A stretch of DNA of 58,169 bases from Pseudomonas fluorescens (GTDB lineage: Bacteria > Pseudomonadota > Gammaproteobacteria > Pseudomonadales > Pseudomonadaceae), in assembly GCF_902497995.1 (NCBI RefSeq), contig NZ_CABVII010000033.1, positions 1-58,169 on the forward strand. The letters are read 5' to 3'. The stretch's first letter is position 1, and every line of letters starts with the position of its first letter. The notes beneath the pieces are model-generated. The model saw nothing but the letters and a program-made list of their open reading frames with translations, searched no databases and had not been told where the DNA came from. The translations under genes and the position numbers were made by a program. Positions 41,310 through 50,932 of this stretch are shown piece after piece.

Positions 41310-43790
41310 ATGCCGAGTATTGTTGCCCCTTTTGCTCAACGTGGTATGCGACCGCTGTTTCGCGTCGCGTTGTGCAGCCAGTTGATCTGGCCGATGTTAG
41401 CGTTTGCCAATACCCCTTACGACGAAATGGTGCTCGATGCCCGAGCCGGCCACTACACTCCCGCGTTGACTGAGTTGCGTCAGGTGCCGGCGGGCCAGGC
41501 CACCGCCAGTCAGATCAGCGATCACTTGCAGATCGCCAGTTGGGCCGGCCTGGACGCCGAAGTGATCAGGGTTTATGAAATCAAGGGGCGCAGTCTGGAC
41601 CTGCCGGTTGAGGCCTTGACCGCCACGGCGCGGGCTTACCGCAACCAGCAGCGCTGGGACGATGCGAACCGGGTCTACAACAAGGCCCTGGCCATCGATC
41701 CGGACAACCAGGAATTGCAGCTGGGGCTGGCACTGACTCAGGCCGACTCCAGCAAGCCCGATCAGGCGGTGACGCGTGCCAGGGCACTGGTGGCGGCCCA
41801 ACCCGATGACGTCTCCCGCCGAATGGCCCTGGGCTACGCCTTGAACCGTGCCGGTAAACAGTACGACTCGTTATTCGAATACGATCAGGCGTTTGTCCGT
41901 GCCGGTAACAAGCCAGACGTCGCCAAGGAGTACGTGGGTGCGATGCAACGTGCTCATCTGCCGGAGCCGGCCCTGCGCCTGGCCCGTCAGCGACCCGGCT
42001 TGATCGATCCGGTCACGACACGTCACCTCGAAGGTGACCTGGCCGCAGAACGTGTGCGCCTGGCTGAAATGCCTACCCGCAGCGAAGCGGAGCGCTATGT
42101 GATCGCTGATCGGGCCTTGGCCGATTACGACAAATTGATTGCCACCTGGTCCGCGGATCCGCAAGCTCACGATGACGTCATCCGCTGGCGCATCGACCGC
42201 ATGGGTGCCCTCAAGGCCCGCTCGCGCACCGCCGAGGTCATCAGCGAACACCACAAGCTGCAGGCCGAAGGTGTGGAAGTGCCGACCTACGCCCAGCGTT
42301 GGGTCGCCGCGTCCTACCTGGACCAGCGCGAACCGGAAATCGCCTCCGATATGTATCGTGAGGTCCTGCTCAAGCCGGATGCCGATCCTGCCACCCGTTC
42401 GATAGACACCTCCGCGCTTTACTATGCCTTGCTCGAAAGTGGCGAGGCCGACGAGGCGCGCGTAGTCGCCGAGGATCTGGCCAAAACCCAGAGACCGCGC
42501 GTCGAGCTCAAGGGTCTGCCTGGAGGCAACCCCAACGACGAATGGATGGACGCGCAGCAACTCGCTGCCCAGGCCGGGACTTACAGTTACGATCTGCCCC
42601 ATGGCGAGGAGCGCCTGCAGACCTTGGTCGATCAGGCGCCGGGCAACGTCAGCCTGCGTGTGGCTCAGGCCGATCTGTACCTGGCGCGGGGTTGGCCGCG
42701 GCTTGCCGAGAGCAAGCTCAAGGAAGTCGAGGCCATGGACCCGCGGGACCTGGGCCTGGAAGTCGCCCAGGCCCATACCGCCACGGACCTGCAGGAATGG
42801 CGGCAGATGGATACGCTGACCGACGACGTGGTCGCGCGTTTTCCCGAGAATAGTCAGGTGCAGCGCTTGAAACGTCAGCGTGAGGTGCATGACATGTTCG
42901 AAATGCGTGTGGAAGCGTTCGGCGGCAAGACTTATGGCGGTGATGACGACAACGTCGGCGCGGTCAACGGCAGTCGTGATTTCGGCATCGAAACCACCCT
43001 GTACAGCCCGCCCATCGGTGAAGACTGGCGCGTATTCGCCGGTGCCGGTTATGCCGAAGGCGACTTCCAGGAAGGAACCGGTAACCATAACTTCCAGCGC
43101 GTCGGGCTCGAACGCCGGACCCGCGACTTGACCCTGGAAGCGGAAGTCTCCAACCATTCCTATGGCTTCGGTTCCAAACAGGGCGCGCGTCTGGCATTCG
43201 CCCATGACATCAACGATTACTGGCAGTACGGCGCCAGCCTGGAGTACTTCGCGGCGGCGACGCCGTTGCGGGCCCTGAACAGCGACATCACGGCCAATGG
43301 CGGCAGCGGTTTCATACGCTGGCGCGCCAATGAAAGTCGCGAGTGGAAATTCGCGGTCAGCCCGTCCCACTTCAGCGACGGCAACGATCGTGTCGAAGGC
43401 TTGCTCACCGGGCGCGAAGGCATCTACAGCACCTCGAAGGTGCAAGTCGATCTGGGACTGGAAGTCGCCGCCAGCCACAACTCCCTGTCTGACGACGTGC
43501 CGTATTTCAACCCCAAGTCCGATCTCAGCGTCCTGCCGATGATCAGCGTCAATCACAGGCTCTACGAGCGCTATGAAACCCGATGGAGTCAGCAGTTCCA
43601 GGCCGGCGCGGGTTCTTACACCCAGCAAGGTCACTCCACCGGAGCCATGGGCCTGTTGGGCTATGGCCAGCGTTACAGCTGGAACGACGTAGTGGAGGTT
43701 GGCGGTATGTTAAGCGCGATCAACCGGCCATTTGACGGAGAGCGGGAAACCGATCTGCGCCTGTTGGTCGACCTTACTTTGCACTTCTAG
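41310..43790 (+). CDS. pgaA: PgaA outer-membrane porin for poly-N-acetylglucosamine export
   Basis: An 826-residue protein. A signal peptide ends near PMLAFAN. Residues about 30-530 are TPR-like helical repeats (for example AYRNQQRWDDANRVYNKALAIDPDNQEL). The C-terminal 290 residues form a 16-strand-type barrel, ending LRLLVDLTLHF with terminal Phe. It recognises deacetylated polymer and passes it through the outer membrane. First gene of pgaABCD. An ATG 12 codons downstream would also leave a good signal peptide. Confidence 0.93.
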   Translation: MPSIVAPFAQRGMRPLFRVALCSQLIWPMLAFANTPYDEMVLDARAGHYTPALTELRQVPAGQATASQISDHLQIASWAGLDAEVIRVYEIKGRSLDLPVEALTATARAYRNQQRWDDANRVYNKALAIDPDNQELQLGLALTQADSSKPDQAVTRARALVAAQPDDVSRRMALGYALNRAGKQYDSLFEYDQAFVRAGNKPDVAKEYVGAMQRAHLPEPALRLARQRPGLIDPVTTRHLEGDLAAERVRLAEMPTRSEAERYVIADRALADYDKLIATWSADPQAHDDVIRWRIDRMGALKARSRTAEVISEHHKLQAEGVEVPTYAQRWVAASYLDQREPEIASDMYREVLLKPDADPATRSIDTSALYYALLESGEADEARVVAEDLAKTQRPRVELKGLPGGNPNDEWMDAQQLAAQAGTYSYDLPHGEERLQTLVDQAPGNVSLRVAQADLYLARGWPRLAESKLKEVEAMDPRDLGLEVAQAHTATDLQEWRQMDTLTDDVVARFPENSQVQRLKRQREVHDMFEMRVEAFGGKTYGGDDDNVGAVNGSRDFGIETTLYSPPIGEDWRVFAGAGYAEGDFQEGTGNHNFQRVGLERRTRDLTLEAEVSNHSYGFGSKQGARLAFAHDINDYWQYGASLEYFAAATPLRALNSDITANGGSGFIRWRANESREWKFAVSPSHFSDGNDRVEGLLTGREGIYSTSKVQVDLGLEVAASHNSLSDDVPYFNPKSDLSVLPMISVNHRLYERYETRWSQQFQAGAGSYTQQGHSTGAMGLLGYGQRYSWNDVVEVGGMLSAINRPFDGERETDLRLLVDLTLHF

Positions 43791-43802
43791 AGGGGTTTGA
43801 AA

Positions 43803-45800
43803 ATGCCATTAATGTCGCGTTTCCTCCTCCTGCTGGGAGTGCTGTTGATCAGCGCTTGCGCCCAGCAAGCCCCGGCCTTCGCGCCGCCATCCGAACGTCC
43901 GGTGGCGGAAAACGAAACCCCGTGGCCGAAAAACCATGTACTCGGCATCGCCTATCACGATGTCGATGACAAAGACCCCGATCAGGCGGTGGTGGCCGTG
44001 CGCACCGAACGCTTGATCGAGCAGTTGGCCTGGTTACGGGAGAACGGCTACCAGCCGGTCTCCATCGACCAGGTCCTGGCGGCACGCAAAAGCGGTCACG
44101 ATCTGCCGCCCAAAGCGGTCGTGCTCAGTTTCGACGACGGTTATGCAAGCTTCTATACCCGGGTGATGCCGGTGCTGCGTGCCTATAAATGGCCTGCCTT
44201 GCTGGCGCCGGTCGGTACCTGGGTCGACACACCGCCGAACCAACCGGTGGATTTTGCCGGCCAGCCGCGCAAGCGCTCGGACTTCCTGACCTGGGATCAG
44301 GTACGGGAGGTTTCCCAGTCCGGACTGGTGGAGATCGCTGCGCACACCGATGCCAATCACAAGGGTATCCTGGCTAACCCCCAGGGCAACCTGCAGCCAG
44401 CCGCCACAACCCGGCGTTACGATCCCGTCGCCAAACGCTATGAGACCGAAGCCGAGTTCGAGGCCCGTCAGCGTGCCGACGTCGCGGCGATCTCGGAGAA
44501 AATCTTCAAGGTCACGGGTAAAAAGCCGCGAGTCTGGGTCTGGCCGTACGGCGCGGCGGACGGCAGCTCGCTGCAAATCATCAATGATCAGGGCTATCAG
44601 ATGGCTTTGACCCTCGAAGACGGGCTCGACACCGTCGATACCCTGATGAGCAGCCCGCGTTACCTTGTTTCTTCTGACCCGGACGGCCCGCGCTTCGCCA
44701 ACAGCGTCGTCTCGGTGCAGGCGAAAAATACGATGCGCGTCGTGCACGTCGACCTCGATAACGTCTACGATCCGGACCCGGCCCAGCAGGAAAGAAACCT
44801 GGGTAAACTGATCCAGCGCATGTCCGACATGGGCGCCAATACGGTGTTCCTGCAAGCCTTCGCCGATCCGAAGGGTGATGGCCTGGTGCGTTCGCTGTAC
44901 TTCCCCAACCGTCACCTGCCGATGAGTGCCGACATTTTTGACCGCGTGGCCTGGCAGTTGCGCACTCGGGCCAATGTCAAAGTCTACGCCTGGATGCCAG
45001 TGCTGAGCTTTGCCCTGGATTCGAAGCTGCCGCGAGTGACGCGCTGGGATCCGGAAACCGGCAAGACGTCGGTCGATCCGAGCCAGTACATACGCTTGTC
45101 GCCCTACGATCCGAACGTACGGCGCATCATTGGTGAAATCTACGAAGACCTCGCGCGCATGTCATCGGTGAACGGCATCCTTTTTCACGATGACGCAGTG
45201 ATGTCGGACTTCGAAGACGCAGGCCCCGACGCCCTCAAAGTCTATGCCGCCAATGGTCTGCCCGGTTCGATTGCCGCGCTGCGCGCCGATCCTGCCGTGA
45301 TGCAGCGCTGGACGCGTTTCAAAAGCCGCTACCTGATCGATTTCACCAAGGAGTTGACTGCCAAGGTCCACGCCATTCGTGGCCCGCAGGTGAGTACGGC
45401 GCGCAACATTTTCGCTGAGCCAGTCCTCAACCCCGCCAGTGAAACATGGTACGCGCAGAACCTTGATGACTTCCTCGTCACATACGACTGGACGGCGCCG
45501 ATGGCCATGCCGTTGATGGAAAAGCAGTCGTATGAAGAGTCCCATGCCTGGCTCGAGAAACTGGTCGCCACGGTCAAGGCTCGTCCCGGTGCGCTTGATC
45601 GCACCGTGTTCGAGTTGCAGGCACGGGACTGGACGAAACAGGACGATGCCGACATCGACGGCGAAACACTGGCCGAGTGGATGAGAGTGCTTCAGCGTCA
45701 GGGTGTCACCAGTTTTGGCTACTACCCCGACAACTTCCTCGACAATCTGCCGGAGCTGAAAGCCGTACGGCCCGCGCTCTCTAACAAGTGGAATCCATAA
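43803..45800 (+). CDS. pgaB: PgaB polysaccharide N-deacetylase/hydrolase lipoprotein
   Basis: A 665-residue periplasmic lipoprotein (lipobox LLISAC). The N-terminal deacetylase domain has GIAYHDVDD, VVLSFDDGYASF and AHTDANHKG, with the Asp-Asp and His metal residues. The C-terminal half is a TIM-barrel glycoside-hydrolase domain (MRVVHVDLDNVYDPD, VNGILFHDDAVMSDFED). It partly deacetylates poly-N-acetylglucosamine before export. AGAGGGG lies ahead of the chosen ATG; a TTG two codons earlier is possible. Confidence 0.94.
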   Translation: MPLMSRFLLLLGVLLISACAQQAPAFAPPSERPVAENETPWPKNHVLGIAYHDVDDKDPDQAVVAVRTERLIEQLAWLRENGYQPVSIDQVLAARKSGHDLPPKAVVLSFDDGYASFYTRVMPVLRAYKWPALLAPVGTWVDTPPNQPVDFAGQPRKRSDFLTWDQVREVSQSGLVEIAAHTDANHKGILANPQGNLQPAATTRRYDPVAKRYETEAEFEARQRADVAAISEKIFKVTGKKPRVWVWPYGAADGSSLQIINDQGYQMALTLEDGLDTVDTLMSSPRYLVSSDPDGPRFANSVVSVQAKNTMRVVHVDLDNVYDPDPAQQERNLGKLIQRMSDMGANTVFLQAFADPKGDGLVRSLYFPNRHLPMSADIFDRVAWQLRTRANVKVYAWMPVLSFALDSKLPRVTRWDPETGKTSVDPSQYIRLSPYDPNVRRIIGEIYEDLARMSSVNGILFHDDAVMSDFEDAGPDALKVYAANGLPGSIAALRADPAVMQRWTRFKSRYLIDFTKELTAKVHAIRGPQVSTARNIFAEPVLNPASETWYAQNLDDFLVTYDWTAPMAMPLMEKQSYEESHAWLEKLVATVKARPGALDRTVFELQARDWTKQDDADIDGETLAEWMRVLQRQGVTSFGYYPDNFLDNLPELKAVRPALSNKWNP

Positions 45801-45801
45801 C

Positions 45802-47157
45802 ATGCTGGATAGACTTCTGGCTCTACTCGTTCTGGCGATCGTCCTGGGGATTCCCCTCGGGCTGATCTTTTTACTCACTGGCCAGTTCCTGATGGACTTC
45901 GTGTTCTTTTATCCACTGTTCATGTCGGGACTGTGGATTGCCGGGGGACTCTATTTCTGGCTGCACTGGGAGCGGCACTGGCCGTGGAAAGAAGACACCT
46001 TGCCGCCACCGTTGGCTGGCGAGCCATTGATTTCGATCCTCATCCCTTGCTTCAACGAAGGTGACAACGTCAGAGAGACCATCCATTCGGCGCTGGCCCA
46101 GCAGTATCCGAACATCGAGGTCATCGCCATCAACGATGGCTCGAAGGACGACACAGGTGCCGTGCTCGACGCCTTGGCCATGCAGGATCCGCGTTTGCGG
46201 GTACTTCACCTGGCGGAGAACCAGGGCAAGGCTGTGGCCCTGCGCATGGGCGCCATTGCAGCGCGTAGCGAGTACCTGGTGTGCATCGACGGTGATGCGC
46301 TGCTGGCACCCAATACCGCTGCTTATCTGGTCGCACCGCTGCTCGAAAACCCGCGTCTCGGCGCGGTGACCGGCAACCCGCGGATCCGTACCCGTTCGAC
46401 CCTGGTCGGCCGGGTGCAGGTTGGCGAGTTCTCCTCGATCATCGGTCTGATCAAACGCACCCAGCGGGTCTTCGGGCGGATCTTTACCGTCTCCGGTGTG
46501 GTCGTCGCTTTCCGTCGCACGGCCCTGCACCGGGTCGGCTACTGGAGCACGGACATGATCACCGAAGACATCGATATCAGCTGGAAGCTGCAAATGGATC
46601 ACTGGAGCATTTTCTACGAGCCCCGTGCGCTGTGCTGGATCCTGATGCCGGAAACCCTGGGTGGTCTATGGAAACAGCGTCTGCGCTGGGCCCAGGGCGG
46701 TGCGGAAGTGCTGTTCAAGAACATTCGCGGCATCTGGCAGTACCGTCATCGTTACCTCTGGCCGTTGCTGTTCGAATACTGCCTGTCCACCGGTTGGGCG
46801 TTCACTTTCCTGCTGTCGATGATTTTCTGGTTCGTGGGTCTGTACGTCGCGTTGCCGGAAGTCATCGCGGTTCACCGACTGTGGCCGCCGGCGTTTACCG
46901 GCTTGTTGCTGGCAGTGGTCTGCCTGATGCAGTTCGGGGTCAGCCTGATGATCGATCGCCGCTACGAACGAGGCTTGGGCAAGACCATGTTCTGGGTGAT
47001 CTGGTACCCGTTGGTGTTCTGGTTGGTCAGTTTGCTCACCACCCTGGTCAGCTTTCCGAAAGTGCTGTTCCGCCTACATCAGAAACGTGCGCGCTGGGTC
47101 AGTCCGGATCGCGGTATTCGGCCGCTTGGTGCCGATGAAGAGGAGATCGTCAAATGA
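45802..47157 (+). CDS. pgaC: PgaC poly-N-acetylglucosamine synthase
   Basis: A 451-residue GT2 synthase. Two N-terminal membrane segments, then ISILIPCFNEGDNV, the DxD site CIDGDALL, TEDIDISWKL and KQRLRWAQGG, and three or more C-terminal membrane segments. It polymerises UDP-GlcNAc and needs PgaD and c-di-GMP. One base separates it from pgaB. Confidence 0.95.
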   Translation: MLDRLLALLVLAIVLGIPLGLIFLLTGQFLMDFVFFYPLFMSGLWIAGGLYFWLHWERHWPWKEDTLPPPLAGEPLISILIPCFNEGDNVRETIHSALAQQYPNIEVIAINDGSKDDTGAVLDALAMQDPRLRVLHLAENQGKAVALRMGAIAARSEYLVCIDGDALLAPNTAAYLVAPLLENPRLGAVTGNPRIRTRSTLVGRVQVGEFSSIIGLIKRTQRVFGRIFTVSGVVVAFRRTALHRVGYWSTDMITEDIDISWKLQMDHWSIFYEPRALCWILMPETLGGLWKQRLRWAQGGAEVLFKNIRGIWQYRHRYLWPLLFEYCLSTGWAFTFLLSMIFWFVGLYVALPEVIAVHRLWPPAFTGLLLAVVCLMQFGVSLMIDRRYERGLGKTMFWVIWYPLVFWLVSLLTTLVSFPKVLFRLHQKRARWVSPDRGIRPLGADEEEIVK

Positions 47158-47678
47158 GAATTATTACAACTCGGCAGCGGCCAGTGCTTATTATGGTCGA
47201 TGCCTTTTTCACCGTCCTGGCGTGGGCCGGATTCCTGTACTTGTTGGTCCTGGGTCTCTTGCCATTGATCGCCAGCCTCGACGGTCCCCGGTTTGGCGCT
47301 TCAGCGTACGACGCCCTCGGCACCCTGCAGATTTATTTATGGGTGGCGGCATTCAACGCCGTGGTCCTGATCGGTTGGGCGCGTTATCAACAGCGTAAAA
47401 GCAAAAGCTTCGCCCAGCGTCGACTGCCGGCCCCGGTCGTCGACGATCTGAGTTTGAGCAAAAGCTTCAAGCTGACCCGCGAACGGCTGCAAAAATTGCG
47501 CAGTCCAGGTTCGATGACCATTCACAATGATCATGATGGCGATATCTCGCAGGTCATCAGCCACTTCTTCACTATCGAATCCCGGCAACCGCTCTCCCTG
47601 CAGATCCTGGAGAATCCAAAAGTGGTGCGCCGTCCATCCGACGATGACGAAGGCAAAGAACCGTTGACCCGGGCCTGA
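47154..47678 (+). CDS. pgaD: PgaD accessory protein of PNAG synthase
   Basis: A 174-residue protein with two membrane segments (VLAWAGFLYLLVLGLLPLIA and IYLWVAAFNAVVLIGWARY), as in PgaD, which forms the c-di-GMP receptor with PgaC. The 90-residue cytoplasmic tail is charged and longer than in the E. coli protein. Overlaps pgaC by ATGA. Confidence 0.9.
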   Translation: MRIITTRQRPVLIMVDAFFTVLAWAGFLYLLVLGLLPLIASLDGPRFGASAYDALGTLQIYLWVAAFNAVVLIGWARYQQRKSKSFAQRRLPAPVVDDLSLSKSFKLTRERLQKLRSPGSMTIHNDHDGDISQVISHFFTIESRQPLSLQILENPKVVRRPSDDDEGKEPLTRA

Positions 47679-47715
47679 GGCTGACACGTTCCCCCGGGGT
47701 GAATGACACCGATCC

Positions 47716-47822
47716 CCGGTAGGAGCCGGCTTGCTGGCGAAGGCGGCGGCACATTCGGTAGATGTGTTGATTGACAGACCGCTTTCGCTGCGGTGCGGCG
47801 ATCCGACAAGCCAGTTCCTACA
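47716..47822. repeat. Degenerate REPIN
   Basis: GTAGGAGCCGGCTTGCTGGCGAAGGCG and an imperfect inverted arm GCGGTGCGGCGATCCGACAA...TTCCTACAG. The right arm reaches the stop codon of the next gene. Confidence 0.7.
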
Positions 47823-49353
47823 GAGGATTTACATCCCGAATCAGCCGCCACGCTTCATCCACCGGCAGCGGCTGTTTCATCCGTTCAGCGAGCATCGCCA
47901 TCGCCCGCTCTTCATCACAGGCAACCGCCGCCGCCACTACTCCGTTCTTGCAAAACAGGCCGATAAAGGGCGGATGATACGGGTCGCCCTTGAATTCGAC
48001 TTCGTCCCAGGCCTCGGCATGGCCCAGGTAGTCGTAGTTTTTGCCGAAGTGCCAAGTCCAGAAAAACGGCACGTCGAGGTAATGCTCGTCGCCGCCGAGC
48101 ATGTTTGCCGCCGCGATCCGCGCCTGTTGCTGTGCCAGGCGCCAATGCTCGATCCGCTGAGGCTGGCCATTGAGCGGGAAGGTCGCGATATCACCGGCGG
48201 CCCAGAGCCCATCGGTCACGCGCATACCGCCGTCGACCGTCAGTGACTGATCTTTTTCCTTGGGCAAATCGGCAAAGGGGCCGGTTGCCGGGCTGACGCC
48301 AATGCCGACCAGCACCAGGTCCGCTGGCAAACGTTGACCGTTGTCCAGTTTCACCGCTTCCACCTTGTCGGTGCCTTCAATCTGCGCGGCTTCGCTGTCG
48401 GTGTGGAATACCACGCCGTGGGCCACATGCCGGGCACGAATGGCCTTGCCGACCGTGTCACCCAATTGCTTGGCGAAGGGTACGGCGTGGCGGGCCAGAA
48501 CGGTGACGTCCAGACCGTATTCGCGCAGGGCTGAAGCAGACTCCAGGGCAATGAAACTGTCGCCGATGATCACCGCTCGCTGGCCAGGTTTCGCAGAGGC
48601 CAGAATCCGCTGCGCCTGATCCTTCGAGCGCAGCACGAAGACTTGCGGCAAGTCGGCACCGGGCAGTGTGAGCGGGTTGGGCGTACCGCCGGTGGCGAGC
48701 AGCGCGGCGTCATACGCCAGCGACTGACCGTCAGCCAGTCGCAGGGTTTTATTCGCAGCATCCAGGCTGGCCACTTCACCCTTTATTCGCTCGATCCGCT
48801 GCTCGTGGTAGAAGCTTTCATCACGCAGCGCAGGGACTTCCTCCGGCGGCATCTCACCGGCGATCACGAATTTGCTCAGCACTGTGCGGTCGTAGCCGGC
48901 GTCGGCTTCGCGGTCGATCAGCAGCACGCGGCCGCCGAAGCCTTTTTCGCGCAGCGCCGCGGCTGCGGCCGTACCCGCGGCACCGGCACCGATGATCAAG
49001 AACGTGCGCTCATCGTCAGCCGGCGGTGTGCTGCCAGCGGGCAGCGACCGGTCGTCGACCCAGACCTCGTCATCGCGCAGTTCAAGCGGATAGCGTTTGA
49101 GACTGTCCAGAGACGGCGGTTCACACAGCGCACCGTCTTCAATCCGGTACGCTGCCTTGTGCCAAGGGCAAATCAGGCGCCCATTACACAGCGCGCCCTC
49201 GGCCAGCGGCGCCCCGGCGTGGGGGCATTCACCCTGATAGGCGCGCAATTGATCGCCGACTCGCAGCAGGACGATTCTGGTGTCCGCAATCCGGACTTCC
49301 AGGCCACGGTTCTCGGGCACATCGGCGAAACGGGCAACGCGGTGCAGGGCCAT
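47818..49353 (-). CDS. Rieske-FAD oxidoreductase (AIF/ferredoxin reductase type)
   Basis: A 511-residue flavoprotein with a fused N-terminal Rieske domain: CPHAGAPL and CPWHKAAY supply the two Cys and two His ligands (residues about 43-67). The FAD domain begins FLIIGAGAAGTAAAAALREKGFGG; the NAD domain has VIIGDSFIALESASALREYG; VTDGLWAAGDIATF is the second FAD motif. It resembles AIFM3/nirD-like ferredoxin reductases. Electron partner not visible. Monocistronic. Confidence 0.9.
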   Translation of the reverse strand: MALHRVARFADVPENRGLEVRIADTRIVLLRVGDQLRAYQGECPHAGAPLAEGALCNGRLICPWHKAAYRIEDGALCEPPSLDSLKRYPLELRDDEVWVDDRSLPAGSTPPADDERTFLIIGAGAAGTAAAAALREKGFGGRVLLIDREADAGYDRTVLSKFVIAGEMPPEEVPALRDESFYHEQRIERIKGEVASLDAANKTLRLADGQSLAYDAALLATGGTPNPLTLPGADLPQVFVLRSKDQAQRILASAKPGQRAVIIGDSFIALESASALREYGLDVTVLARHAVPFAKQLGDTVGKAIRARHVAHGVVFHTDSEAAQIEGTDKVEAVKLDNGQRLPADLVLVGIGVSPATGPFADLPKEKDQSLTVDGGMRVTDGLWAAGDIATFPLNGQPQRIEHWRLAQQQARIAAANMLGGDEHYLDVPFFWTWHFGKNYDYLGHAEAWDEVEFKGDPYHPPFIGLFCKNGVVAAAVACDEERAMAMLAERMKQPLPVDEAWRLIRDVNPL

Positions 49354-49492
49354 GATCGCTCTCCTGACGGACGTTTCAGTTAAGAGTCCTGGGTTTCTCC
49401 CGAGGTTCAGCCAATTCCCGCTGCCACGGCACGAACGGTCCGGCTATAGTTTGCACGCCGACCACGGCCCCACCCGCACAAGGTGCTCCGGT

Positions 49493-50053
49493 ATGACCCG
49501 ATTGACCTCACTGAACCCTTGGCTGGCGGCCGTTGCAGTCGCCCTTTGCGTGCAAATTCCGGCGCAGGCCCAGGAGCGCTTCACCCTCAGCATTCCCGGT
49601 GTTTCGGACAATCGGCTGTTCACCTCGGCAGCCGCCAGCGATGCTGCCGGTTGTGGCGGCAAGAACCAGTCTCCGGCCTTGAGTTGGAACGCCGGTCCCT
49701 CGGGCACCTTGAGCTACGCCATCGTCATGCACGACCCGGACGGCCAGAAAGGCCTGGGTGTCGACCACTGGATTCATTATGGCATCAAGGCCACGACCCA
49801 CCAGATCCCGGCCGGTGTCGGCGCTAAATCCGCCCTCGAAGGCGTGGGTGGCAGCAACAGCAAAGGCACTACCGGCTACGTTGGGCCCTGCCCGCCAGTC
49901 GGCGACAGCTCCCACCACTACATCATCCAGCTCTATGCCCTGGACCTTGCACCAGACGCCTTGCCCGCCGGCCTGAGCCGCGCGCAGCTGATGGAAAAAA
50001 TCAAAGGCCATGTGTTGAAAAACAGCAGCGTGGTGCGGCGTTATCACCGCTGA
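49493..50053 (+). CDS. YbhB/YbcL-family (PEBP-like) periplasmic protein
   Basis: A 186-residue protein with signal peptide (ending AQAQE) and the PEBP fold: GKNQSPALSW, YAIVMHDPDG, VDHWIHYGIKA and YVGPCPPVGDSSHHYIIQLYALD, including the Asp, His and Pro-Pro positions of the anion pocket. Function in bacteria unknown. AAGGTG stands nine bases ahead of the ATG. Confidence 0.9.
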   Translation: MTRLTSLNPWLAAVAVALCVQIPAQAQERFTLSIPGVSDNRLFTSAAASDAAGCGGKNQSPALSWNAGPSGTLSYAIVMHDPDGQKGLGVDHWIHYGIKATTHQIPAGVGAKSALEGVGGSNSKGTTGYVGPCPPVGDSSHHYIIQLYALDLAPDALPAGLSRAQLMEKIKGHVLKNSSVVRRYHR

Positions 50054-50111
50054 AGTTTTTTCACTTCGGATTGGAATTGAAGACGAACTGAAGAGAAGAG
50101 CGGTCGCCCAT

Positions 50112-50381
50112 TTGGCATCGACACCTGAAAGCGCGCACTATCAGCCCATAGCCGATGCGTTGGAGGATGCCGTGGCACAAAAAATCGACCGCATCGCCCA
50201 AATGCTCAATTGCCCGGTAAAGGGTGAGGAACTGCGGCGAGCAGTGACTGAGAGTCGTAAGGAGTTTCTTCTGGCCAAGCAGGAAGAAGAGGCTCTTGAG
50301 GAAGACGTCCTTGATGAAGAGTTGATCGAAGACGAAGACGACGACGATGAATACGACGAGTTCGACTGGACGACCGAATGA
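50112..50381 (+). CDS. Small acidic protein of unknown function
   Basis: An 89-residue protein. The first half is an amphipathic helix set (YQPIADALEDAVAQKIDRIA, then LNCPVKGEELRRAVTESRKEF). The last 30 residues are almost all Asp and Glu, ending FDWTTE. The start is uncertain: TTG here keeps the plausible helix, while GTG at 50172 has a better ribosome site (GGAGGATGCC). Not recognised; an acidic tail of this kind often binds basic partners or metals. Confidence 0.65.
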   Translation: MASTPESAHYQPIADALEDAVAQKIDRIAQMLNCPVKGEELRRAVTESRKEFLLAKQEEEALEEDVLDEELIEDEDDDDEYDEFDWTTE

Positions 50382-50583
50382 AAAGAGCGCCTCGGCGGTA
50401 AACGCCAACCTGTCGGGTAAACGCTGCGCCATTGTAGGAGCAAGCTTGCGCGCTGAAAAAACGCGTCGCCCCTGAGTCCATCGTAGGAACGCCTCCCGGA
50501 GCAAGCTGCCGAAACGGTGTGCGCAGAGCTTTACGCACTCGTTGATGGCATTGAAGCGGAGCAACGCAGCACTTAGCTACTCT
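50382..50583. repeat. Decayed REP sequence, no gene
   Basis: TTGTAGGAGCAAGCTTGCGC and CGTAGGAACGCCTCCCGGAG resemble TGTAGGAG-type REP arms with several changes. No protein-like frame is seen. Confidence 0.5.
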
Positions 50584-50624
50584 TTCAAATTGCGGATCTC
50601 GACAAATCAGGACCCGCAATTTGA
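50584..50624. repeat. 12-base inverted repeat downstream of the DUF3077 gene
   Basis: TTCAAATTGCGG and CCGCAATTTGAA are perfectly paired around 17 bases. It lies 15 bases past the DUF3077 stop but has no T-run on that strand, so a role as terminator is doubtful. Confidence 0.55.
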
Positions 50625-50638
50625 ATGGTGGGTTGCCG

Positions 50639-50932
50639 CTATTCTGTGGTTTTTTCCTTCCGGGGCGCTGGTCCTCGCGTCAGCACTTTCACCACATCAT
50701 CAACCAACGCCTTACTCAGCGCCGTCAAATAGTGCGCAGCCCAAGCGTGACGATCGCTTTCTCTGTCGTAGGCAGCATCTTTGGACAGTGCTTTGGCAAG
50801 GAACAGAAAATCGGAAGCCATGCCTAACGCATCGCTTAGAGGCACGCCGCGAGTGACGTGGAACACCGCCTGATCCGAGCAGTAGATGGCAGGTGTTAAA
50901 CCGATGGTTTTCAGCTCTGATTGGTCAGTCAT
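50639..50932 (-). CDS. DUF3077-family small protein
   Basis: A 97-residue soluble protein with the Pseudomonas DUF3077 pattern: VFHVTRGVPLSDALGMASDFLFLAKALS, then ESDRHAWAAHYLTALSKALVDD. Function unknown. The ATG follows GGAGGTGACAA and overlaps the stop of a 31-codon frame, itself behind the second copy of the structured leader. Confidence 0.85.
   Translation of the reverse strand: MTDQSELKTIGLTPAIYCSDQAVFHVTRGVPLSDALGMASDFLFLAKALSKDAAYDRESDRHAWAAHYLTALSKALVDDVVKVLTRGPAPRKEKTTE

Noticed and set aside
41871..43634. 587-codon minus-strand frame within pgaA
   Set aside because: Antisense of an obvious pgaA; no start signal or domain.
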